Part shown: positions 1 through 5,463 of the stretch, piece after piece | Layout: every line of letters starts with the position of its first letter | Numbering within the stretch: the first letter of the stretch is position 1 | From: Clostridia bacterium | Lineage (GTDB): Bacteria > Bacillota > Clostridia > Oscillospirales > Acutalibacteraceae | Reading direction: 5' to 3' | NCBI GenBank assembly: GCA_017501865.1 | Contig: JAFVWD010000309.1 | Coordinates: 1 to 5,463 of the forward strand | DNA length: 5,463 bases | Made by a program: the position numbers and the translations under genes | Notes under the pieces: generated by a model | What the model saw: the letters and a program-made list of their open reading frames with translations, nothing else | Database searches by the model: none | Told to the model about the DNA's origin: nothing

Positions 1-1
1 G

Positions 2-820
2 ACTCAGAATGAAATTACAAAAATTTTAAGCTCGGTTTTGTACAGATTCCCGGTTTGCCAGATAAGTGTGGAGATTCCATCATGGGTTATGTCTCTCGAG
101 CACGACCATTGGCTGCGTTTATCTTTATGTGAAACTGTTAAGAATTCTTCAGAAAAAATTTGTTGTGTAGCAGATATAAACAATTTAGTCGACGGAATAA
201 CTAAAAATGAATATGTTAAAACTGTTGAAATAAATTCAATTAATCTCGGTAATGGTACTGCTGTTATTTGCACAACTTTAAATAGTGAATTGTTTTATAA
301 AATTATTGAAGAACAAACAGGGCTTGAAATCGGTAATGAACAAGGGCTTGTTAATTGTCTTAACGAGCTTTCAAAAATTAAAAAGAAATATAACAGATTG
401 GAAAGCGCATTGGAAGAGGTTGAGGCAACCGGATATGGTATTGTAATGCCTGATATTGACGAACTAACCTTAAAAGAACCTGAAATTGTTAAGCAGGGCG
501 GCAGATACGGAGTGCGCCTTTCTGCATCTGCACCGTCAATCCATCTTTTGAAAGCGGACATTGAAACAGAAGTTGCACCTGTAGTCGGAACTGAAAGTCA
601 ATCTGAAGAATTAATTAAATATTTATTGAATGAATTTGAAGAAGATCCGCTTAAAATATGGGAATCTGATATTTTTGGAAAATCCTTAAATGAACTTGTA
701 AATGAAGGCTTGAGAAACAAATTATGTCATATGCCTGCCGATGCACGCGGAAAAATTCAGGAAACACTCGAAAAGATTATCAATGAAGGCTGCAGCGGCT
801 TGATTTGCATAATTTTATAA
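2..820 (+). CDS. spoIVA: Stage IV sporulation protein A, C-terminal 272 residues (5' end outside window)
   Basis: SpoIVA is the morphogenetic ATPase that polymerises on the mother-cell face of the forespore outer membrane, where SpoVM anchors it, and forms the basement layer for coat (and cortex) assembly. The frame is open from base 2, so this is the middle and C-terminal part of a protein of about 490 residues; the Walker-type ATPase domain lies to the left of the window. Family landmarks, compared with the B. subtilis protein from memory, are PSWVM followed by HWLR, then TGYGI, EPEIV(K/R)QG, a GVRL...APSIH segment, GTE.QSEEL, the W.SDIFG.SL block, and the closing INEG.SGLICIIL. The extreme C-terminus is known to matter for targeting through SpoVM and is intact. 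The TTG at 38 is internal, not the start: the conserved sequence runs upstream of it. The spacing from HWLR to the next conserved block equals that of B. subtilis, so no indel is seen. Nine cysteines are unusual. The promoter, expected to be sigma-E dependent, is outside the window. Confidence 0.96.
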   Translation, partial: TQNEITKILSSVLYRFPVCQISVEIPSWVMSLEHDHWLRLSLCETVKNSSEKICCVADINNLVDGITKNEYVKTVEINSINLGNGTAVICTTLNSELFYKIIEEQTGLEIGNEQGLVNCLNELSKIKKKYNRLESALEEVEATGYGIVMPDIDELTLKEPEIVKQGGRYGVRLSASAPSIHLLKADIETEVAPVVGTESQSEELIKYLLNEFEEDPLKIWESDIFGKSLNELVNEGLRNKLCHMPADARGKIQETLEKIINEGCSGLICIIL

Positions 821-898
821 AAAACAAAACAAGTCTATGCTATTAAGTAATAAATATTTCTCAAAAATTGAATTTAATAACAACTTTTCATTGAAAAT

Positions 899-931
899 CG
901 CCGGAATGCGTCTGCATCTTCGGTGTTTTTT
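899..931 (+). terminator. Rho-independent terminator of spoIVA
   Basis: A GC-rich hairpin lies 78 bases after the spoIVA stop codon. The left arm is 899-909 and the right arm 914-925, with one bulged C at 918 and a four-base loop (910-913). A six-T run follows at 926-931, then more T-rich sequence. The A-run at 894-897 can extend the pairing into the T-tract. The GTG at 923, an in-frame upstream start candidate for the next gene, falls inside the right arm, which argues against that start. Confidence 0.8.
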
Positions 932-1003
932 CTTTTATTTCTTCAGTCGAAAAGTATCCCTGATTTTTGTAGTTTAAATGTACATAATATAATTGGTGAT
1001 AAA

Positions 1004-2302
1004 ATGTATAATTCAATTTGGAAAAATGATGTTGAGCTACCGGGATTTGAATCTTTAAAAAATAATTTAAGGACAGACGTTTTAATAATTGGTGGCGGAA
1101 TTGCAGGGTTGTTAACAGCATATAAATTGTATGAATTAGGTGTACAGTGTGTACTTGTAGAAGCAGAAAAAATATGTAGTGGTGTTACACAAAATACAAC
1201 TGCAAAAATTACATCGCAACATGGTTTGATTTACAATAAAATTTATAAGGAATACGGACTTGAAAAAACAAAATTATTTTATACATCGCAACAAAAAGCG
1301 CTTGAGGAATTGAAAAATAAATGTAAAGGTTTAGATTGTGATTTTGAAGAAAAAGATTCGTTTGTTTATTCATTGAATCGAAGCGATAAAATTAACGAAG
1401 AAGCTGAGATTCTGAATAAAATTAATGCTGATTTTGAATATGAAAAAGCTGTCGAGCTACCATTTAATATTGCAGGTGCAATCCGCTTTAAAGATCAAGC
1501 TCAATTCAATCCTCTGAAATTTCTCAAAAAAATTTGTAGTGAATTAAATATTTATGAAAATACAAAAGTAATCGGTTTTGACGGAGAAGCTTTTGTCACG
1601 GCTAAAGGCAGAATTCTTTCTAATAAAACTATAGTTACAACGCATTTTCCTATATTTAATAAATTTGGATTATTCCCGTTAAAAATGTATCAGAGCAGAT
1701 CTTATGTGTTAGCATTAAAAGGTGCTCCGGATTTTCATGGTATGTATATTGATGAAAACGAAAGCGGTTTATCATTCAGGAATCATAAAGATGTTTTATT
1801 GCTTGGGGGTGGTTCTCACAGAACAGGAAAACAGGGTGGTGCATGGAAGGAGTTAAGTGTATTCAAAAACCATTATTTCCCCGATTCAACAGAGGTTGCA
1901 AGGTGGGCAGCGCAAGATTGTATGACACTCGATATAATTCCTTATATAGGTAGATATTCAAAGTTAGCTACAGATATTTATGTTGCTACAGGATTTAATA
2001 AATGGGGAATGACTTCTTCTGTTGTTGCAGCAAGCTTGCTTTGTGATTTAGTTATGGGTAACAGCAATGAATATACTCAGTTATATTCGCCGCAGAGAAA
2101 AATCCTGCATCCTCAGCTCTTCAGTAACATAACTGAAAATCTCATAAGCTTATTAACACCGACAAAACCAAGATGTCCGCATATGGGGTGTGCACTTAAG
2201 TGGAATTCAGCAGAAAAAACCTGGGATTGCCCTTGTCACGGATCTCGTTTCAGCGAAAGCGGGAAGTTATTGGAAAATCCTGCTACCGATGATTTAAAGT
2301 GA
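1004..2302 (+). CDS. FAD-dependent oxidoreductase (DAO family) with C-terminal Rieske [2Fe-2S] motifs
   Basis: This is a predicted cytoplasmic flavoprotein of 432 residues with no signal peptide or membrane segment. The N-terminus has an FAD/NAD-binding Rossmann strand-turn-helix, VLIIGGGIAG (residues 26-35), the dinucleotide-binding signature of the DAO superfamily. The run SGVTQNTTAKITSQHG (about 64-79) and TGFNKWGMTSS (329-339) are typical of the Rieske-bearing branch of this family. The C-terminus carries C391-P-H393-M-G-C396 and C409-P-C411-H412-G-S. By analogy with cytochrome bc1 Rieske proteins, C391, H393, C409 and H412 would bind the [2Fe-2S] cluster, and C396 and C411 would form the disulfide. 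The Rieske part is only about 45 residues and seems to lack the N-terminal half of the usual fold. The ATG at 1004 was chosen because homologues start with a similar M..SIW segment and a GGTGAT ribosome binding site (995-1000) precedes it. Substrate and electron partner are unknown; electrons could pass between flavin and cluster, but that is inference. Confidence 0.93.
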   Translation: MYNSIWKNDVELPGFESLKNNLRTDVLIIGGGIAGLLTAYKLYELGVQCVLVEAEKICSGVTQNTTAKITSQHGLIYNKIYKEYGLEKTKLFYTSQQKALEELKNKCKGLDCDFEEKDSFVYSLNRSDKINEEAEILNKINADFEYEKAVELPFNIAGAIRFKDQAQFNPLKFLKKICSELNIYENTKVIGFDGEAFVTAKGRILSNKTIVTTHFPIFNKFGLFPLKMYQSRSYVLALKGAPDFHGMYIDENESGLSFRNHKDVLLLGGGSHRTGKQGGAWKELSVFKNHYFPDSTEVARWAAQDCMTLDIIPYIGRYSKLATDIYVATGFNKWGMTSSVVAASLLCDLVMGNSNEYTQLYSPQRKILHPQLFSNITENLISLLTPTKPRCPHMGCALKWNSAEKTWDCPCHGSRFSESGKLLENPATDDLK

Positions 2303-2343
2303 ACTCAATTTTAAACAAATTATCAAAAAATTCTTTAAACCTA

Positions 2344-2372
2344 TTGAAATTGCACAGTATTAGTGATATTAT
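2344..2372 (+). promoter_or_regulatory. Sigma-A-type promoter for the surface protein gene
   Basis: A -35 box TTGAAA (2344-2349) is followed after 17 bases by a -10 box TATTAT (2367-2372). TG at 2364-2365, one base before the -10 box, makes it an extended -10 promoter. Transcription would begin near 2379, leaving a leader of about 35 bases that includes the ribosome binding site at 2400. This is a sequence match only. It implies that the surface protein can be transcribed independently of the oxidoreductase upstream. Confidence 0.6.
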
Positions 2373-2399
2373 ATTTCGCGCAAATAATAAAAAATATAA

Positions 2400-2405
2400 A
2401 GAAGG
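2400..2405 (+). promoter_or_regulatory. Ribosome binding site that sets a TTG start
   Basis: AGAAGG is a good match to the Shine-Dalgarno consensus. It sits 8 bases before the TTG at 2414 and 5 bases before an adjacent in-frame TTG at 2411. No in-frame ATG lies nearby; the ATG at 2418 is in another frame and reaches a stop codon after six codons. The farther in-frame GTG at 2363 lies inside the promoter, so it would not be in the transcript. TTG at 2414 is preferred on spacing, with 2411 as the alternative. Confidence 0.7.
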
Positions 2406-2413
2406 CGATTTTG

Positions 2414-5059
2414 TTGAATGTTAAAATTCGTAAAATAGCTGCCTGTTGTCTGATGGTTGTGTTAATGGTTCTTTTGGTCAATAATGCAACTTTGACAGCC
2501 TTTGCTGCTGAAGCAATGTCTGGTTCACTTGTTATTAACGGTTATAGTATAACTAATAGTGACGAAGCAACTGCTGCATTAGTATCTGGTACGGCAGAAT
2601 TGGAATACTCCGGTAATTCCGTTACATTGACTCTTACAGATGCTACCATTACGGCTGATTCTAACAGTCAATTTAATAATGGCTCCGGTATCTGCTTTTA
2701 TGGTGATGCAGGCGATGCAATATTTAATCTTGTTTTAAAAGGTGACAATAAAATTACTGCGTGGTCAGATGACTCTATTTCTAAAATAGCTATATCTGTC
2801 AGTGAAAGTGATTTTTTTATTAAAGGTGATGGTAGTTTAACTGCTTCTGCATCAGTAGAAGAGCCTTCAAGTCAGGTTAATTGTTGCGCTATTGTTTTGA
2901 ATAACGGTACATTGACAATTGATGGTCCGACGCTCACTTTAAGGAATTTAGCCAAATTCCACACAACTTATAATTATACTATAAAATCCAATTCAGATAT
3001 TAATATTAAAAATTCTGTTTTGAATGTTTACAATAATTATGGCGAAGGTTCGTCTGAAATACAAGAAAACTCAGATGTATCTGTTGGTATAGGTTCTGAG
3101 TCTAATGATTGCAAAATTTATATCGAAAATTCAACAGTAAATGCATATACCGGCAAAGCAGAAAGCACTTCGTGTGCCATTGGCGGAGGATATGGTGTCG
3201 ATATTGAAATAGTTGATAGTACTGTTACAGCAATTAGCGACGGTACAGTATTCGGAGATAGTTATGCAATTGGTTCACAGATTTCAGGTGATGTTGGTGG
3301 TAACATTATTATTGATAACTCTGATGTTACTGCAAAAAGTGGTGTGTCATCCAATACAAGCTATGCTATTGCCGCACAAAGAAGCTTAGTGATTAAGAAT
3401 GGTTCTCAGATTTCTGCAAACGGAGGAAAATCTGAGGGTGAGAGTTATGGTTTAGGTGCAGGTTATACCGAAACTGATCCCGCTACCGGTGCAGATGTTT
3501 ACCGTGGCGACATAAACATCAGCGGTGGTTCGGTAGTTACCGCAATTGGTGGCGTAGGTGAAACCAGAAGCTATGGTATAGGAGCTTTTGGTAATGTTAT
3601 AATTAATGACACATCTTCTGTTACTGCATATGGTACTGTAGTCAATAGCCCAGCACCGGGTAACTACAGCTTGGGTATAGGTGCTCAGTGTTCTGTTACC
3701 TTAAGCAATGATTCTACTTTAGATTTAAAAGGCGAAAACCTTGCAATTGGTGCATATAACGGTTGGGGATTCTCAACAAATCAGGCACAGAATTCGCTCT
3801 TAAAGGGTGATGGTGTTGTTTTGACTCCGTCTACTGATATGAGTGAATGTAAAGCAAAGCAGTTATCTTTTAAGCAATTGTATACTGTAGACTTTATTGG
3901 CGAAAATGTTACTTTTGACGGTGAAGAAAATGCTTTTAAAGGTACAGATTATGTTACTGAATTAGTGCCTGCAGAAAATTACAGAATTCTTCCTGAGAGC
4001 ATTAAGGTGAAGACAGATGGTATTGAAGTTACAGGATTTACCTTTGATGAAACTACAGGTGAATTGTTTGTTCCTGCTTCAGAAATCCGTGATACACTCT
4101 CAATTGAAGTGAAAGCAGAGAAAATTACTTATCCTGTTGTATTTAACGCAGATAACTGTTCTTTAGCAGGTAATGATTTTGCAGAACAGGGTAGTGACTA
4201 TACGGTAACTTTAACTCCGGATATGTATTATGAAATTTCAACTTCAGATATTACTGTAACAGTTAACGGAGCTCTTATCAATGAATTTACTTATAATGAA
4301 CAAACAGGTGCTTTGATAATTCCTGCATCTTTAGTAACTGGTGAGATTTCTGTTTCGGCACAAGCAAAGCTTCAGACATTCTCTGTTGTTTTCAACAGTT
4401 CAACAGTTACATTCTCCGGTACAGATATAGCTGTTGCAGGTAGCAATTATACAGCTTCATTTGTTGCACCTGTTAACCACATTCTTCCCGAGAAAATTGT
4501 TGTTATGGTTGGAGATAAAGTTATTACAAATTATACTTATAATAATGGTGCTGACTCGGGTAACGGTGAATTAATAATTCCTGCTTCTGTTATTACTGAC
4601 AATATAACGATAATTATCGAATCAAAAGTAAAATCTTATTTAGTTTCCTTCGTAGATTTTGACGGAAGTACTTTAAAAACAGAAACAGTAGAGCATGGAA
4701 AAGATGCTGTGGCACCTGAAGCTCCTGTTCGCGAAGGTTTTAAGTTTATAGGTTGGGATAAGGAAACAACAAATATAACTGTTGATACGGTTATTAAAGC
4801 TTTATATGAGGTTATAAAAGATGTTGATGTAAATCCCGGTATTGATTCAGGGGTAAAGCCTGAAGTAAAACCTGAAGACAAACCCGAAGTAAAGCCCGGA
4901 AGCAATTCTGAAGTGAAGCCACCCGAAACTGAGGGTTCATATGCTGAAAAGACGGGTGATGAAACAAATATTTTGATGTTGTTTGTTTTGATGTTCACGG
5001 GAAGTGTAACCTTCTTTGTTTTGAATTTTACTGATAGGAAAAAGAAAATTCGATTCTGA
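2414..5059 (+). CDS. Large secreted, membrane/wall-anchored surface protein with beta-helix and InlB-type repeats
   Basis: This predicted cell-surface protein of 881 residues, read from a TTG start, resembles adhesin-like proteins of gut Clostridia; its ligand is unknown. Residues 1-31 form a Sec signal peptide: basic NVKIRK, a long hydrophobic core, and likely cleavage after AFA. Residues 32-234 are beta-rich, with alternating Thr/Ser/Val and stretches such as VTLTLTDATITA, as found before beta-helix regions. Residues 235-451 hold about seven repeats, each opening with an I.I.NS.V.A-like strand. Residues 490-741 hold three copies of an 83-86-residue module, and 742-800 one classical InlB B-like repeat (G..F.GWD). 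Residues 814-837 are a V-K-P-E spacer of the kind that spans a cell wall. Residues 843-881 form a sorting-signal-like tail: AEKTGDE, a hydrophobic stretch (853-872), then DRKKKIR. The LP of LPxTG is missing, so it may be a simple membrane anchor. The gene has its own promoter and a strong terminator. A surface location is well supported; adhesion is inference. Confidence 0.9.
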   Translation: MNVKIRKIAACCLMVVLMVLLVNNATLTAFAAEAMSGSLVINGYSITNSDEATAALVSGTAELEYSGNSVTLTLTDATITADSNSQFNNGSGICFYGDAGDAIFNLVLKGDNKITAWSDDSISKIAISVSESDFFIKGDGSLTASASVEEPSSQVNCCAIVLNNGTLTIDGPTLTLRNLAKFHTTYNYTIKSNSDINIKNSVLNVYNNYGEGSSEIQENSDVSVGIGSESNDCKIYIENSTVNAYTGKAESTSCAIGGGYGVDIEIVDSTVTAISDGTVFGDSYAIGSQISGDVGGNIIIDNSDVTAKSGVSSNTSYAIAAQRSLVIKNGSQISANGGKSEGESYGLGAGYTETDPATGADVYRGDINISGGSVVTAIGGVGETRSYGIGAFGNVIINDTSSVTAYGTVVNSPAPGNYSLGIGAQCSVTLSNDSTLDLKGENLAIGAYNGWGFSTNQAQNSLLKGDGVVLTPSTDMSECKAKQLSFKQLYTVDFIGENVTFDGEENAFKGTDYVTELVPAENYRILPESIKVKTDGIEVTGFTFDETTGELFVPASEIRDTLSIEVKAEKITYPVVFNADNCSLAGNDFAEQGSDYTVTLTPDMYYEISTSDITVTVNGALINEFTYNEQTGALIIPASLVTGEISVSAQAKLQTFSVVFNSSTVTFSGTDIAVAGSNYTASFVAPVNHILPEKIVVMVGDKVITNYTYNNGADSGNGELIIPASVITDNITIIIESKVKSYLVSFVDFDGSTLKTETVEHGKDAVAPEAPVREGFKFIGWDKETTNITVDTVIKALYEVIKDVDVNPGIDSGVKPEVKPEDKPEVKPGSNSEVKPPETEGSYAEKTGDETNILMLFVLMFTGSVTFFVLNFTDRKKKIRF
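3116..3766 (+). repeat. Beta-helix-like repeat region within the surface protein (about 7 units)
   Basis: Units open at residues 235, 264, 298, 325, 367, 395 and 428 (bases 3116, 3203, 3305, 3386, 3512, 3596, 3695), with spacings of 29, 34, 27, 42, 28 and 33 residues. The pattern is a short hydrophobic-alternating strand (IYIENS, IEIVDS, IIIDNS, LVIKNG, INISGG, VIINDT, VTLSND), then S.VTA with a Gly-rich turn, then S.A/G-IG with another Gly-rich turn. Two strands per unit with variable loops is the usual layout of right-handed parallel beta-helices. The similarity is at protein level; the DNA copies have diverged. Confidence 0.65.
3881..4636 (+). repeat. Three tandem 83-86-residue modules, divergent InlB B-repeat type
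   Basis: Copies begin at residues 490 (YTVDF), 573 (YPVVF) and 656 (FSVVF), exactly 83 residues apart; the third runs 86 residues because of a small insert (NNGADSGNG). Shared positions are an opening aromatic-x-V-x-F strand, a G-(T/S)-(D/N)-Y turn in mid-module, an I-x-V strand, then F/Y-T-F/Y, a G-(E/A)-L-(F/I)-(V/I)-P-A-S block, and a closing I-(S/T)-(V/I) strand. This matches my memory of the divergent InlB B-repeat family in clostridial surface proteins. Their usual job is a stalk that holds other domains away from the cell. Confidence 0.75.
4637..4813 (+). repeat. Classical InlB B-like (Listeria-Bacteroides) repeat, single copy
   Basis: Residues 742-800 differ from the preceding three modules. 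They show the hallmark order VSFVDFDG, then T-x-x-V-x-x-G-K, then A-P-E-A-P-x-R-E-G-F-x-F-I-G-W-D, and a closing V-I-K-A-L-Y strand. This is the InlB B-repeat/Flg_new pattern common in surface proteins of Firmicutes. It sits between the stalk modules and the wall-spanning linker. Confidence 0.8.
4853..4924 (+). repeat. Pro/Lys/Glu-rich wall-spanning linker repeats
   Basis: Residues 814-837 contain short imperfect repeats of (V/D)-K-P-(E/G), with VKPE twice in the first seven residues. Low-complexity Pro/charged segments just before a C-terminal anchor usually thread through the peptidoglycan of Gram-positive cells. The repeat number may vary between strains. Confidence 0.75.
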
Positions 5060-5097
5060 GCTTGGTAATGCTTTAAAATTAATAATACTGAAATAAG

Positions 5098-5142
5098 AAA
5101 GACTACAAACTTCCCGTAACGGTAGGTTTGTAGTCTTTTTTT
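5098..5142. terminator. Bidirectional intrinsic terminator between convergent genes
   Basis: The arms 5098-5110 and 5126-5138 pair perfectly over 13 bp. Inside, CCG (5114-5116) can pair with CGG (5120-5122) around a TAA loop, stacking a second short stem. On the plus strand the stem runs into a seven-T tract (5136-5142). On the minus strand it is followed by a T-rich run (complement of 5091-5100). It lies 38 bases after the surface protein stop codon and 13 bases beyond the stop codon of the convergent lyase, so it probably ends both transcripts, most clearly the plus-strand one. Confidence 0.88.
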
Positions 5143-5155
5143 GTTTAAATTTGTT

Positions 5156-5463
5156 TTACTGATCTTCACCGAAATCTTTAATAAATTCCGCAATGAGCTT
5201 TTCAGGCCAATCTGAAACAGGCTCAAGCTTACCTGTGAAGAATCGGAGTGTTTTTGGCTCGTGGACAAATCTTAAGCCGCCGACAAGGTGCCTGTGGTCA
5301 TAAAGCCATTTAACTCTGTCTATAACATATTCTGTTTGCGAAAGAGTGAAAACACGTCTCGGGAAAGCAAGACGAACCATTTCAACGGAAGCAATATGCT
5401 CACTACCATCTGCATTACGTTCTTCAGAAAGTGTACCTCTTTCCATACCACGTATACCACCGC
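5156..5463 (-). CDS. Tyrosine phenol-lyase/tryptophanase family PLP enzyme, C-terminal end (5' end outside window)
   Basis: This is the last 101 residues or so of a beta-eliminating lyase, a cytoplasmic pyridoxal-phosphate enzyme that splits tyrosine to phenol (or tryptophan to indole), pyruvate and ammonia. The coding frame stays open through the right edge; upstream of the ATG at 5444-5446 it reads GGIRG, so that ATG is internal (as M of MERGT). Landmarks are GIRGMERGT, then MVRLAFPRRVFT, then GLRFV.EP.TLRFFTGKL, each matching the C-terminal domain of known lyases. The Arg of MVRL (5372-5374) corresponds to the carboxylate-binding Arg404 of Citrobacter tyrosine phenol-lyase. MERG (Arg at 5438-5440) and LRFFT (first Phe at 5240-5242) fit tyrosine phenol-lyase better than E. 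coli tryptophanase, which as I recall has VEIG and LRHFT there. A tail of about 20 residues (SDWPEKL...DFGEDQ) extends past the usual C-terminus. The PLP-binding lysine is outside the window, so the substrate call stays tentative. Confidence 0.9.
   Translation of the reverse strand, partial: GGIRGMERGTLSEERNADGSEHIASVEMVRLAFPRRVFTLSQTEYVIDRVKWLYDHRHLVGGLRFVHEPKTLRFFTGKLEPVSDWPEKLIAEFIKDFGEDQ

Noticed and set aside
4..561. Two minus-strand open frames (4-273 and 295-561)
   Set aside because: Both lie wholly opposite conserved spoIVA coding sequence and have no homology I recognise.
983..993. CATANNNTA (983-991) and overlapping TATAAT (988-993) just before the oxidoreductase, resembling sigma-E/sigma-K or sigma-A -10 boxes
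   Set aside because: No fitting -35 element is seen at the right distance, and transcription would start near 998-1000, removing the ribosome binding site at 995-1000. In AT-rich intergenic DNA such matches arise by chance.
923..1003. Upstream GTG start that would add 27 residues to the oxidoreductase
   Set aside because: The GTG lies in the terminator hairpin of spoIVA, has no ribosome binding site, and the added residues are not seen in homologues as I recall them. ATG at 1004 fits better.
888..1121. Minus-strand open frame of 77 codons over the spoIVA/oxidoreductase gap
   Set aside because: It runs through the spoIVA terminator and the conserved start of the oxidoreductase and has no recognisable family features.
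2310..2340. Direct repeat TTTAAAC at 2310-2316 and 2334-2340
   Set aside because: Seven AT-rich bases repeated once in an AT-rich gap is expected by chance, and nothing links it to an operator or insertion site.
2435..2446. Lipobox-like IAAC at residues 8-11 of the surface protein
   Set aside because: The cysteine comes directly after the basic N-region, before the hydrophobic core, whereas a lipobox follows the core. The AFA cleavage site at 29-31 fits an ordinary Sec signal peptide.
4636..5268. Minus-strand open frame of 210 codons
   Set aside because: It is antisense to the surface protein's InlB repeat, linker and tail and to the terminator, and overlaps the lyase in another frame. Its Gly/Phe/Thr/Ser repeats are the mirror of the V-K-P-E linker codons. 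It is a shadow frame.
1..5463. Possible defence, mobile or otherwise novel multi-gene system
   Set aside because: All four genes belong to recognisable families with separate roles, each block has its own terminator or promoter signals, and I see no transposase, integrase, inverted-repeat ends, target duplications, CRISPR repeats or structured RNA.

Overview
The window looks like a stretch of chromosome from an AT-rich, endospore-forming member of the Clostridia (Bacillota), probably anaerobic and host- or gut-associated. The evidence is the C-terminal half of the sporulation ATPase SpoIVA, a Gram-positive surface protein with InlB-type repeats and a wall-sorting-like tail, a clostridial-style FAD/Rieske oxidoreductase, and an aromatic amino acid lyase typical of amino-acid-fermenting anaerobes. 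The assignment rests on my memory of these protein families, not on a database search.

Layout, left to right. Positions 2-820 (+) hold the last 272 residues of SpoIVA; the gene enters from outside the window. A hairpin plus T-run at 899-931 ends that transcript. Positions 1004-2302 (+) hold an intact FAD-dependent oxidoreductase with a very short C-terminal Rieske [2Fe-2S] motif region. After about 110 bases, which contain a good sigma-A-type promoter (2344-2372) and a strong ribosome binding site but no clear terminator, comes a secreted 881-residue surface protein (2414-5059, +) starting at TTG. Its order is signal peptide, beta-rich N-terminal domain, beta-helix-like repeats, three 83-86-residue repeats of divergent InlB B type, one classical InlB B-like repeat, Pro/Lys/Glu linker, and a C-terminal membrane anchor with a degenerate sorting motif. 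A 13-bp hairpin at 5098-5142 lies between this gene and a convergent gene on the minus strand (5156-5463), the C-terminal end of a tyrosine phenol-lyase/tryptophanase family enzyme that leaves through the right edge.

The genes do not look like one functional system: a sporulation gene with its own terminator, a redox enzyme, a surface protein with its own promoter, and a convergent catabolic gene. I see no tRNA or rRNA gene, insertion sequence, CRISPR array, phage gene or defence system. The points most worth a second look are the minimal Rieske module, the two specificity residues that point to tyrosine phenol-lyase rather than tryptophanase, the modular surface protein with its non-canonical anchor, and the unusually cysteine-rich SpoIVA C-terminus.
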